Shown here one piece after another: positions 23,260 through 33,070 of a DNA stretch of 64,000 nucleotides (positions are counted from its first letter, which is position 1; each line of letters starts with the position of its first letter). The translations under genes were made by a program, and so were the position numbers. The notes below the pieces were generated by a model. The model saw nothing but the letters and a program-made list of their open reading frames with translations. It had not been told where the DNA came from and did not search any database. The DNA comes from Camellia lanceoleosa (Eukaryota; Streptophyta; Magnoliopsida; Ericales; Theaceae). Where the stretch lies: positions 203,600,321 to 203,664,320 of the forward strand of contig CM045761.1 in the NCBI GenBank assembly GCA_025200525.1. The letters are read 5' to 3'.

Positions 23260-23454
23260 AGGCAAATTGCCATAAAGTGGTGGAAAAATTATAGTATTCC
23301 TCAAGAGCATCATCCCGATCCACTCCGTCAATACTACAAAAAGCAGAAGCAAATTGCATCAATCAACCTTGCTCCTTCTATGGCTTCCTCCAGCCCAAAA
23401 TCCTTAAAGTCATTTGACTATGATAATTTTAAATTAGAACTAAAAAGAAATTAA
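23260..23454 (+). pseudogene. Coding-like fragment between the inverted arms, possibly endogenous pararetrovirus
   Basis: A 64-codon open stretch reads through QIAIKWWKNYSI and later SLKSFDYDNFKLELKRN before its stop. The tryptophan pair and the position upstream of a TATA box and leader suggest the end of a reading frame from a plant pararetrovirus (caulimovirid) integrated long ago. No reverse transcriptase motif or primer site is visible, so the family is not proven. The frame is open at its left side only by chance or truncation. Confidence 0.35.
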
Positions 23455-23641
23455 ATGATAAATATCCCTCAATCTCCAAAAATGAATTTGAACATAAATA
23501 TAAAAAAGTAATTAAAATGAAAATGATTCTTATGGCTGAAGCAGAATCCTTATCCGATTTTGATGAAGATATTGTATTGGAAACTCTAAGGCCACCGACA
23601 GTCTCCCCCATAGCCTCTCCAAAATTTTCTCCTACAAGAAT

Positions 23642-24298
23642 TCCACTCAAGACTTTGACGAAGATTATTCGGATACCTGTCGAGGCATCGATCTTAATAA
23701 TTTATTATCACATGTCATTCTGCAAACCGACGACTCAAAAGCAAAATTCTCTTTATATTGCACTGACAAAGTAACTCAATAATTCATAAAAGTTGATTCC
23801 CATATGACTCCTGCAAGCAAAAACAGACTCGTGAATCAAAGCAACAAATTGGCCCAGCTCAAAAAGAAAATTTCTCCTTATCTCTTCGAATTCCAAACCA
23901 TTTCAAATCCGGTTTTTCTCCGCTACAAAAGCCAGCAATTTCTCCAGAGGAGGCACGCTTTCAGAATTCCAAATCTTTTCATATTATAAGTGTGAGTGTG
24001 AGTAGTAAAAGTGTGAGTGAGAGTAGTAAGTGTTGGATGCTTCGTTTTCCAAGATTGTAATCTTTTGTAAGTTTTCTTTTATCTTGTACTTTTATACTTC
24101 TAATTTTAATATAAGTGTAATGTTTGTTTATTATACTTTTAATTTTCGAATTACGTATTGAAATTAATAATAGTTTTTAATATATTTTCGATTTACAAAA
24201 AGAATTATCTCGTCTAAGAATACTCTGCTTCCGGTCAATCAATTATTAATTATAATCAAAGAATTTCTGCATTAAAAAGAAAAATCAAAGATGAATTG
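23642..24298 (+). repeat. Right arm of the large inverted repeat, with plus-strand promoter-like sequence
   Basis: This arm is the inverted partner of 22453-23094. On the plus strand it has GCTACAAAAGCC near 23920 (a weakened TATA box), then a leader of GTGAGTGTGAGTAGT repeats at about 23990-24030. It points rightward, opposite to the other arm. It contains about 50 bp (near 23690-23740) that the left arm lacks. Confidence 0.85.
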
Positions 24299-24349
24299 AC
24301 GTCTATAAAGCGCCTCCGAAAACAATTACAATCTTTAATTTTGAATTAA
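24236..24349 (+). pseudogene. Short coiled-coil-like reading frame downstream of the right-arm promoter
   Basis: A 37-codon stretch reads QSIINYNQRISALKRKIKDE, followed by a basic, leucine-rich helix and a stop at 24347. It looks like the last helix of a protein and may belong to the same pararetrovirus-like remnant. No start codon is visible in this frame. Confidence 0.25.
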
Positions 24350-24360
24350 TCTTAATCACA

Positions 24361-24704
24361 AAGATTATAATACCTGGGTCTCCTTTTGATTGCAGTTGTA
24401 ACCCTAGACCCTAAATTTCAGTTTGTGAATTATTCTTATAAGAACCTCCATGGTAATAATTCCACGGGAAGTCATTGAAGTCGGTAATAAGCTATTTGTT
24501 CTCTTTGATTTGGGGTTTATAATATATATTGGGTTTTGTCCTGGATTTTTTGGGCTTTGATCACGTGTTCTTTCTATATTCAGGTTCAGGTATAATGAGT
24601 GTAATTGGTTGTAGGTTAGTAAGTTTTTCGCTTATCAATTTGGTTGATGATTGATTCAATATAGGGATGGAGGATGGAATGCTTGGGAATTTGAGATCAG
24701 TTAT
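24361..24704 (+). other. Possible 5' end of an unrecognised host gene, cut by a retroelement
   Basis: Splice-like signals occur here: an acceptor TTTTGATTGCAG, then an ATG at 24450 opening MVIIPREVIEV, and a donor-like GTAATA at 24484. Downstream is TCTATATTCAG near 24582. The segment before the insertion site (about 24660-24704) resembles the duplicated units at 37835-37880 and 41480-41530, so it belongs with the exon array to the right. The product is not recognised. Confidence 0.35.
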
Positions 24705-26644
24705 TGTAACGCCCTCAAAATAATACATACAACCCATCACTTTAGACATGCATTGATATAAAATAAACCAACCATTTCTATTCATCAGAGTAGTTCTTAC
24801 AACAGTGTTACATGTTAACAACAAAAGGAAAGGCCCTACGGGCTTACAGCTTTCCAAGTCAACACTTGGTTACACAGAATAGAGTACTAACTCAAATACA
24901 CATAAAGCCCTTGGCTTGAAACCACATGTAACACATCAAAACAAAACATCAAAATGTCCATTCGCTTCTAGCCTCCCAAGCTATATCCTTGGAGGTGGCA
25001 TGCTACCTGTACCTGAAAATGATATTCCCATATAGGGTGAGCTAATGTTCCAAGAGAAATACACTAAACCAAATTTATGAACAATGACTAAAAGATTAAC
25101 AATTTGATAGATGGTTAACACTTTTACATTCTTTCGTAACACATTACAGTTTCATTTTCCATTTCTTTTCAATTCTCAATTCAGAACCATAGTCCAGAAC
25201 CTGACCAAATAACCGATATGAGACAGTAACTCATATTAAACATTTCCTCATTTCACAATGAATAAGCATACTAGCTATATCAATACATCAACAGATAAGC
25301 ATATGAGCTATATCAACACTTCAACTGATAAGTATAAGAACTATATCACACTTCCAAAGATGAGCATATGAGCTATATCAATACTTCAAATAGACAAGCA
25401 TATGAGCTGTATCTACGGAGTCCATCACCTCTCTCCTCCCACACAACACCCGGTTTAGAGGTCCATCACCTCTCTTCCCTTAAACCGTCGAGTACATCAC
25501 CTCTCTCCTCCAACACAACACAATGCATATAAACAATTATTATACACATCATCAGTTAATACATAAAGTTAATGTATTCTTTCAAACGTCATACTCAATG
25601 ACACATTCTAGTAATTAGTTTTAGTTTGCCTAATCATCATGCATTGTCTACAACAATCAAGACTATCCTCCACCGATAGCCCAAAGCAGTTATTTCTAAA
25701 CAGAAAATAAATGCACAAAATGTATATAAAATCAACATTTCAACTAGGTGAGCGATAAATAATTCAACTACACCCTTTAATCCCATACATTCCCATTTCT
25801 AACATTTCCAATTCAATTCCTCATTTCTCACAATTAATTATTCTAATTAATTAACCAATGTAATTAGGGTATTTTCCATAATTGACATTACAACCCTAAG
25901 GTTCCATTTTCATCAATGTTTTAAGATCAATTCCATTTCTCCATGCCAAACATGCATATAGACTTATTATAAATAAAACCCCAACTTTTGTAAAATTGTA
26001 CAAAAGTCCCTAAACTTTCTCAAAATTCCCCAACAACCCCAACATATCAAAATGCTAAAATTTAAAGACAAAGCTCATAAAAAGGAGTAGGTTATCCCTA
26101 CCTCAAGCCAAGAAGAGAAAGCAAGCCAAAAATCCAAATTTTCGATTTTGCCGGATCTTGATCTCCACCGACCAAAATATTACTCTCACCAAATTCTTTA
26201 TTATGGTCTCAAGAACATGGGTCTAAAACCTGTGGAATTATATTTTTTTCTCCATCACATCTTTGAAAAGAGGTGGTGGCGGCAAATCTAGTCCAAGTAT
26301 TAAGAATGGCATTCTGCTAGTTTCTGCGACAACATTATTCTGCTCAGTTCCACCATCTGCAGCACTGCTATTATTCTGTTCATCACCATTTTCTCTCTCT
26401 TTATCATAATATTCCTTACACTTGCTAAACCCCACTCCAGCCCACCTTCTCTCTTTAATCATTTTATTAAATGCTTTCCACCGAAAGCAAGCTAACAGGA
26501 GATACATATATAAAAACAAAATAATTTTGAGGTTTGTGAGTCTGCACGGTATATTGGTTAAAAAATATATATATATATATATATCTAGATATCCTTATCA
26601 CCATTCTATTTAGTTATTTATTTGTTTATTTTTAGGTTACTACA
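24705..26644 (-). repeat. Left LTR of the Tekay-derived non-autonomous element
   Basis: A 1940-bp LTR containing two internal tandem repeats: a unit of about 38 bp with AAGCATATGAGCTATATCAA (25262-25412) and a TCCATCACCTCTCTCCTCC unit (25420-25515). An AT microsatellite near 26565-26585 is longer than its partner at about 36460-36475. Confidence 0.9.
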
Positions 26645-26688
26645 ACCTACCCTCCTTAAAGAAATTTCGTCCTCGAAATTAACTCAGG
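26645..26688 (-). other. Polypurine tract and conserved Tekay 3' block
   Basis: The complement reads TTTAAGGAGGGTAGGT directly before the LTR, preceded by TTTCGAGGACGAAATTTC. This block is shared with the autonomous array at 10760-10790. Confidence 0.85.
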
Positions 26689-27347
26689 TGATGGAATACA
26701 TTCTACCGTCACCCACAAACTCACTCAAACACGTACCAATGTACCAACAAAATTTCTTCGACTACTCCATGAGTCTCAACGAAGCATATCGGTAACAAAC
26801 CAAACCATTACTTTTTGCTCAACCATTGATTATAAAACCCTTACTAGTATAAACCATTAAGTGATCCTTCTATCCGCACCAATAACCCACAACAACAAAA
26901 TAGGATCTAATCCTTTAAATATAATAAAATGACTCCCCAAAATACCAAGACGCCATACCTTATTGGCGATAACCCAACTTCAACGAACTATCTCCATCGC
27001 CTGATGCACAATGCATCCCAATACCAAAAATAACTGTCACCATTTCGAGACCTCAACTAAACAAAATAATAACTCTTCAAAAGCCCTAACCACCAACTCA
27101 AATAGTGGCCATCAACCGTCACAAAACAGACCCACGAGGTCAAACACAAATTTTGCATATGCCGTTACCACGACAGAATATTCCGTTAGCTGACGTCACT
27201 GCGCGTAAGCAAAACACGCAAAAAGAAATAACATATGAATACAGAGATATGAGGTTTCGAACCCTTAACCTCAGGCTCAACCTCTCCATCCTTAGACACC
27301 AAACCAAACCACTCCACCAAGTCACTCTTGTGACACGGTTTGTCAAA
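26689..27347. other. Interior of the non-autonomous element, no gene seen
   Basis: Low-complexity AC-rich sequence. Short frames on both strands lack recognisable motifs, and nothing resembles integrase or RT. Confidence 0.6.
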
Positions 27348-27385
27348 TAAATGTATATAACACATAAATATACAATATATATACA
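27348..27385 (+). promoter_or_regulatory. Putative TATA region of the element-borne plus-strand gene
   Basis: AATATACAATATATATACAA lies just before a CT-rich leader (27386-27745) of the kind seen in plant 5' UTRs. It faces away from the element's own direction of transcription. Confidence 0.45.
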
Positions 27386-27745
27386 ACTTTCCCGCTTCTC
27401 TCTCTTCCGTCGAAAACTGCGTCTGACACGAGGTTTGCTTTTACGTCGGTTGGCCGACAAAAGTCGACTGCCTCGATTACCACTCACCTCGACTCTCTCT
27501 CCATCTTGTCTTCTTCTCTTCAGTATTATTCTGAATCAGCATCTTCAATCTTCTACTTATTCGTTCATTTCTCATTCTTCTTCATCACTCTCTTCCATCT
27601 CCCTCTTCATCACTCTCTTCTGTTTCCTCTTCCCCATCGAGAGAAAAGAGAGACTGAACGAAGGAGAAGAGTTTTCTCAAAACTCAGTCTGTTCGCTGTT
27701 ATTTCTCTGACTTTTCTTACTTGCTCTTTACATCTCTCACCACAC

Positions 27746-28382
27746 ATGGCCTCATCTCGTCCCCTCACTCTCTTTCCGGACCTCCATGATCCAAGCTCCT
27801 CTGGACCAAGTGTCCCTGCTCCTATCCCTCCTAACCTTCCTGGATCGAGTGCCCCTGTTCCCATTCTTCCTAACCTTCCTGGACCGAGTGCCCCTGTTCC
27901 CATTCCCCCTAGCTTTCCTATGATATCAGTTGAGCAAATCATGGCTGCTCAATCTGACATTGAGGCCAACCACTTCACACTAAGTTCTTGCATGGAAACC
28001 GTGGATCATGGTTACCAAATTATCTCACCGTTCTGAGAATAGAACCATTGAAGTACAAAAGCTAAACTCCCAACTTTCTCTGCTCCAGAGCATGTACAGA
28101 GATGCGCGAGCAGAAATTTGCGCCCTAAAGGCAGAGAACAAAGAGTTGAAGCGAAAGACCACCGTCATGACCCGACTCGGAGCACCTCCGTACTTCACCT
28201 TTGACAACCAGCAGGGAGTCATATCCCTCGTCGGTCCTGCACATACTGAGGCAGAGCCTTAAAAACTCAACCAGCAGGGAGTCAAATCCCCCGGCGGTCC
28301 TGCACGTACTAAGGCAGAGCCTTCGAAAGTCTCCCGAAGCGACAAAAAAAGGAAGGGCTCGGCGGGAGAGTCGAGTAAGTGA
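27746..28382 (+). pseudogene. Element-borne plus-strand gene: proline-rich repeats, coiled coil, basic tail
   Basis: The likely start is ATGGCCTCATC at 27746, after a CT-rich leader. The product begins MASSRPLTLFPDLHDP, then has three copies of a 14-16-residue unit (SAPVPIPPNLPG type). It next has SVEQIMAAQSDIEANHF and, after a frame change near 28010, a coiled-coil stretch ([38 protein letters not shown]). A 63-bp in-frame duplication (QQGV..S units) follows, then a nuclear-signal-like tail (SDKKRKGSAGESSK). One stop lies at 28260-28262 between the duplicated units. AATAAAA at 28501 could be the polyadenylation signal. The family is not recognised. It lies antisense to the retroelement, where gag-pol would normally be, and resembles the additional antisense genes known from plant Ty3/gypsy elements only in position. 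Confidence 0.55.
28206..28331 (+). repeat. 63-bp in-frame tandem duplication
   Basis: Two units start with AACCAGCAGGGAGTC at 28206 and 28269 and end GGCAGAGCCTT. The period of 21 codons keeps the reading frame. The first unit ends in a stop codon where the second has Ser. Confidence 0.85.
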
Positions 28383-28506
28383 AGTCGGCATGTGACTGTT
28401 ATCCAAAACAAGATCCTTCTCTTTTTTTTTCCTTTTTTTTTTTTTTTTTTTTTTGATGTTGTTGTTGTCTCTGTAATCAGGGATGTCATCCCTTGACTTC
28501 AATAAA

Positions 28507-29676
28507 ATTAGTTTTGCTTTGCCCTTTTGTTTTACACAACTATGGCATAACCGGCATACTACTTTGAGCTCGACAACACTACTAAACGATCTCCATTTCC
28601 ATTACATGAACCACTCCATCATGACACACACCAAATTTAACCCAAAACCCGATACCAACGAGCTAACTAATCAACTCAATAACCTCCACACTCAGTAGTC
28701 CACACACTGATGTGCCACTCAAACCACTAACCCCAGATACGGAGTTCCCTACACAAACCCCAAATTTTGGAATCGCACCGGATCTCCTCAAATTAAACCG
28801 CATCAATACTGCGTCTAAGGGAACCGCCATTTCCCTCCCCATGGCTGCATAGCAAGCCTGCTCATCTCCTCGACCGAAGACCGACATGGTCAACCTCAAT
28901 CACAATAATCCAATCATGAAGGACAATTTTAACCAACGCTATTCTCGTTATTCTAGAACACAAACTGCTCTTCCTCTAAAGAATGCTGCCTGCATCCACT
29001 CACAAACCATACCCCACAATTGATAACCAATCACAATACGAACACTACTCCTATACAACCGATGGGGTCACCACGGACTCACTAACTAGCAAAGCCCAAA
29101 ACACGAACCAACATACAGGTACCATTCCCACTAAATACTCAAATTATCACCATACTAATTACCCTAGAGCACTTACTTTAGGATTATACTATCCTCACAA
29201 AGAAATCTTAAAATTTCCTCTAAGAGCATTGGTTGCTAACACAACTCCACCACATCCATCATATCATGTCTTTCAACACTCATTTATTGCACTTGAGAAC
29301 ATCAACAACTACCTTTGAGGCTATGGACTCCACTAATCTCACAAGTAGTCCTACACATGTATTTACATCACATAAGGCAAACCATATAAGCACATAGTCA
29401 CATAATCACATACAGATTTTCTTTCTAGATAATGATTGTCCCATGATGTTGCTAGAGTTCCAATCAGAAATAGCGGTGATCAAGTGCTCTTCCGACTAGA
29501 CTTCCAGGAACTCACAGACCCAATCAACATCTCAGAAATCAAACCCCATACCCATATAAGCACATAAGCATGTTATCACATAAGCATACAATACATGCTA
29601 ACGTCTCAATCAAGCGAGACAAACCCATTGTGGTACTAACCACTTCCCACGTACCCAAAGTATTCAAACCCGGTAC
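28507..29676. other. 5' leader side of the non-autonomous element, no gene seen
   Basis: Between the plus-strand gene and the primer site there is about 1.1 kb without recognisable coding sequence. Open frames at 28983-29318 (plus) and 28663-28899 (minus) have low-complexity composition and no motif. Confidence 0.5.
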
Positions 29677-29688
29677 GCTCTGATACCA
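29677..29688 (-). other. Primer binding site, tRNA-iMet, non-autonomous element
   Basis: The complement reads TGGTATCAGAGC, three bases from the right LTR. Confidence 0.9.
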
Positions 29689-29691
29689 AGT

Positions 29692-31190
29692 TGTAACGCC
29701 CTCAAAATAATACATACAACCCATCACTTTAGACATGCATTGATATAAAATAAACCAACCATTTCTATTCACCAGAGTAGTTCTTACAACAGTGTTACAT
29801 GTTAACAACAAAAGGAAAGGCCCTACGGGCTTACAGCTTTCCAAGTCAACACTTGGTTACACAGAATAGAGTACTAACTCAAATACACATAAAGCCCTTG
29901 GCTTGAAACCACATGTAACACATCAAAACAAAACATCAAAATGTCCATTCGCTTCTAGCCTCCCAAGCTATATCCTTGGAGGTGGCATGCTACCTGTACC
30001 TGAAAATGATATTCCCGTATAGGGTGAGCTAACAGCCCAGTAGAAATACACTAAACCAGCTATGAACAATGACTAAAAGATTAACAATTTGATAGATGGT
30101 TAACACTTTTACATTCTTTCGTAACACATTACAGTTTCATTTTCCATTTCTTTTCAATTCTCAATTCAGAACCATAGTCCAGAACCTGACCAAATAACCG
30201 ATATGAGACAGTAACTCATATTAAACATTTCCTCATTTCACAATGAATAAGCATACTAGCTATATCAATACATCAACAGATAAGCATATGAGCTATATCA
30301 ACACTTCAACTGATAAGTATAAGAACTATATCACACTTCCAAAGATGAGCATATGAGCTATATCAATACTTCAAATAGACAAGCATATGAGTTGTATCTA
30401 CGGAGTCCATCACCTCTCTCCTCCCACACAACACCCGGTTTAGAGGTCCATCACCTATCTTCCCTTAAACCGTCGAGTACATCACCTCTCTCCTCCAACA
30501 CAACACAATGCATATAAACAATTATTATACACATCATCAGTTAATACATAAAGTTAATGTATTCTTTCAAACGTCATACTCAATGACACATTCTAGTAAT
30601 TAGTTTTAGTTTGCCTAATCATCATGCATTGTCTACAACAATCAAGACTATCCTCCACCGATAGCCCAAAGCAGTTATTTCTAAACAGAAAATAAATGCA
30701 CAAAATGTATATAAAATCAACATTTCAACTAGGTGAGCGATAAATAATTCAACTACACCCTTTAATCCCATACATTCCCATTTCTAACATTTCCAATTCA
30801 ATTCCTCATTTCTCACAATTAATTATTCTAATTAATTAACCAATGTAATTAGGGTATTTTTCATAATTGACATTACAACCCTAAGGTTCCATTTTCATCA
30901 ATGTTTTAAGATCAATTCCATTTCTCCATGCCAAACATGCATATAGACTTATTATAAATAAAACCCCAACTTTTGTAAAATTGCACAAAAGTCCCTAAAC
31001 TTTCTCAAAATTCCCCAACAACCCCAACATATCAAAATGCTAAAATTTAAAGACAAAGCTCATAAAAAGGAGTAGGTTATCCCTACCTCAAGCCAAGAAG
31101 AGAAAGCAAGCCAAAAATCCAAATTTTCGATTTTGCCGGATCTTGATCTCCACCGACCAAAATATTACTCTCACCAAATTCTTTATTATG
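29692..31190 (-). repeat. Right LTR of the non-autonomous element, part 1
   Basis: Nearly identical to 24705-26200 of the left LTR. It is interrupted after CTTTATTATG by the copia element and resumes at 36104. Confidence 0.9.
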
Positions 31191-31500
31191 TATAGAAATT
31201 CAGCAACTTCTTCTTTATTATCCAAAAATACAATCTCACATCTAATGATTTACAAAGCTGTATTTATAAACTGGTATGTAAGTCCTAGTTTGTTACAATT
31301 GAGTGATGATATAGTTACAATTATATGGCTGTGGAAGTAACTTTGAGAAGCTTCTTTTTACAGCTGGAATAACAGAATTAGTTAGAGCAGTTGTGCTTTC
31401 AGCAGCAGCAGGTGTAACAGACATAACAGAATCGGTTGCAGTATCAGTAGAAGTGGAACTGCTCTGTAAACTGCTCTGTAGCTCTTTCTGTTCTTCAATA
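31191..31500 (-). repeat. 3' LTR of the copia element
   Basis: 310 bp, matching 35789-36098 without a visible difference. The pol frame runs into it. Confidence 0.93.
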
Positions 31501-31862
31501 GTTCCCGGCAAGCTGATGGGGCATTCAAGAACCATAAGCTTGGACTTGAGATATTGAAACCGAGATACGCTGACAGGTTTAGTAAACAGATCAGCAAGTT
31601 GATCTATAGTTGGAATGTATTGCAACTGAAATTGCTTAGCCAAAACCTTGTCACGGACAAAATGACAATCGATTTCGATATGCTTGGAGCGTGAGTGGAA
31701 GACGGGATTGGAGGCTAGAGCTATGGCAGATAGGTTATCGCACCAAAGTATGGGTGTAGTAGGAGAAGAAACACCCATTTCAGTGAGTAGCATGGAAATC
31801 CAAGTTACTTCAAAGAATGTATTAGCTAAAGCTCGATATTCCCGGCTGGAAGAGCGAGACAC
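31293..31862 (-). CDS. Copia RNase H and C-terminus
   Basis: A 189-residue frame with the copia RNase H signature: SSSREYRALANTFFEVTWI, ILWCDNLSAIALASNPVFHS, SKHIEIDCHFVRDKV and DQLADLFTKPVS. It continues past the usual end (YLKSKLMVLECPISLPG) into the LTR, adding a Ser/Thr-rich tail. The preceding RT is in another frame because of an indel near 31880-31930. Confidence 0.92.
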   Translation of the reverse strand: MSRSSSREYRALANTFFEVTWISMLLTEMGVSSPTTPILWCDNLSAIALASNPVFHSRSKHIEIDCHFVRDKVLAKQFQLQYIPTIDQLADLFTKPVSVSRFQYLKSKLMVLECPISLPGTIEEQKELQSSLQSSSTSTDTATDSVMSVTPAAAESTTALTNSVIPAVKRSFSKLLPQPYNCNYIITQL

Positions 31863-31928
31863 CGTGGCTTGCTTTTTGGCACTAAGAGACCAAATTGGAC
31901 CCCAAGAAAATACAAGAACTGGTTGATT

Positions 31929-32837
31929 TTACATCAAGAACATCTCTGCCCAATTGGAATCGGAATACCCATGCACATCAAAAGTACTGGAGGAAAAAGA
32001 CAAGCCATGAGTGATGGTGCCTTGAACAAATCTGAGAATTCTTTTCACAGCAGCAAAATGTCCAATGGTAGGGGCATGCATATGTTGACAAGCCTGGTTA
32101 ACAGAGAGAGACAGATCTGGTCGGGTAATGGTGAGATATTGTAAGGCACCAACAATACTCCGATAAAGAGCTGGATCAGAAAATGGTAAAGCAGCATTTG
32201 GAGGAACACTAGGCTTGACGGAGATGGGTGAAGGACAAGGTTTACAAGAAGACAAGCCAGCTTTAAGAAGAATATCTTTGGCATATTTAGACTGAGATAA
32301 AAAATATCCAGAACTGGTAGGCCGGACTGAAATACCCAGAAAATAAGCAATGTCACCCAATTCCTTCATGGAGAACACACGGTGCATCTTTGTAATGAGA
32401 GATTGAATGTGAGAAGCACTATCACCAGTGATCAAGATGTCATCGACATAAACCAACAGATAAGTGACTGAAGTGGATGTCTTTTGAATGAATAAAGAAG
32501 AATCACTCTTGCTATTAGTGAAGCCTTGAGTCAACAAGTATTGAGAAAAGGTGGAATACCAAGCGCGTGGTGCCTGTTTCAACCCATATAATGCTTTGTG
32601 AAGTTTACATACTTGATTAGGTGAGGAAGAATCGGCAAAACCTGGAGGTTGAAGCATGAATACTTCTTCTTCAAGACGGCCATGAAGGAATGCATTTGAA
32701 ATGTCTAACTGTTTAAGTGGCCAATGATGGTGAAGAGCAAGACAAAGTAAGATGCGTATAGTAGGTTGCTTAGCCACTGGACTGAATCTGTCATGAAAAT
32801 CGATACCTTCTTGCTGCAGATACCCTTTAGCAACCAA
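31929..32837 (-). CDS. Copia reverse transcriptase
   Basis: A 302-residue frame carrying most of the copia RT: VAKQPTIRILLCLALHH, LKQLDISNAFLHGRLEEEVF, LYGLKQAPRAWYSTFSQYL, the catalytic YVDDILITGDS, and the RNase H connection (LRFVQGTITHGLSFSSSTF). The first palm Asp is in QLDISNAFL. The upstream fingers are in the frame 32705-33070 (ALLSPVWHQAMLDELTALQQ), split by a frameshift. Confidence 0.93.
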   Translation of the reverse strand: MVAKGYLQQEGIDFHDRFSPVAKQPTIRILLCLALHHHWPLKQLDISNAFLHGRLEEEVFMLQPPGFADSSSPNQVCKLHKALYGLKQAPRAWYSTFSQYLLTQGFTNSKSDSSLFIQKTSTSVTYLLVYVDDILITGDSASHIQSLITKMHRVFSMKELGDIAYFLGISVRPTSSGYFLSQSKYAKDILLKAGLSSCKPCPSPISVKPSVPPNAALPFSDPALYRSIVGALQYLTITRPDLSLSVNQACQHMHAPTIGHFAAVKRILRFVQGTITHGLSFSSSTFDVHGYSDSNWAEMFLM

Positions 32838-33070
32838 TCGTGCTTTATACCGGGCAATAGTACCATCGAATCATGCTTAATCTTGAAAATCCATTTGCAG
32901 CCGATGGCAAGTTTGTTAGATGGAAGAGACACCAAAGACCATGTATGTTGTTGCTGAAGAGCAGTTAATTCATCAAGCATAGCCTGATGCCAAACTGGAG
33001 ATAGCAAAGCTTCTTTGTAAGAAGGAGGTCCAGTAGTAATGTAGGAATCAGGGCTATGATAGGAAAGCAA
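32705..33070 (-). CDS. Copia RT N-terminal segment
   Basis: A 121-residue frame with SYKEALLSPVWHQAMLDE, NKLAIGCKWIFKIKHD and a run-on after a frameshift near 32870. It is the linker and fingers region between integrase and RT and overlaps both neighbours. Confidence 0.85.
   Translation of the reverse strand: MLSYHSPDSYITTGPPSYKEALLSPVWHQAMLDELTALQQQHTWSLVSLPSNKLAIGCKWIFKIKHDSMVLLPGIKHDWLLKGICSKKVSIFMTDSVQWLSNLLYASYFVLLFTIIGHLNS

Noticed and set aside
28125..28502. Minus-strand 125-residue frame opposite the element-borne gene
   Set aside because: It is driven by the poly-T run and the 63-bp duplication; the plus-strand reading has coiled-coil character and a start context.
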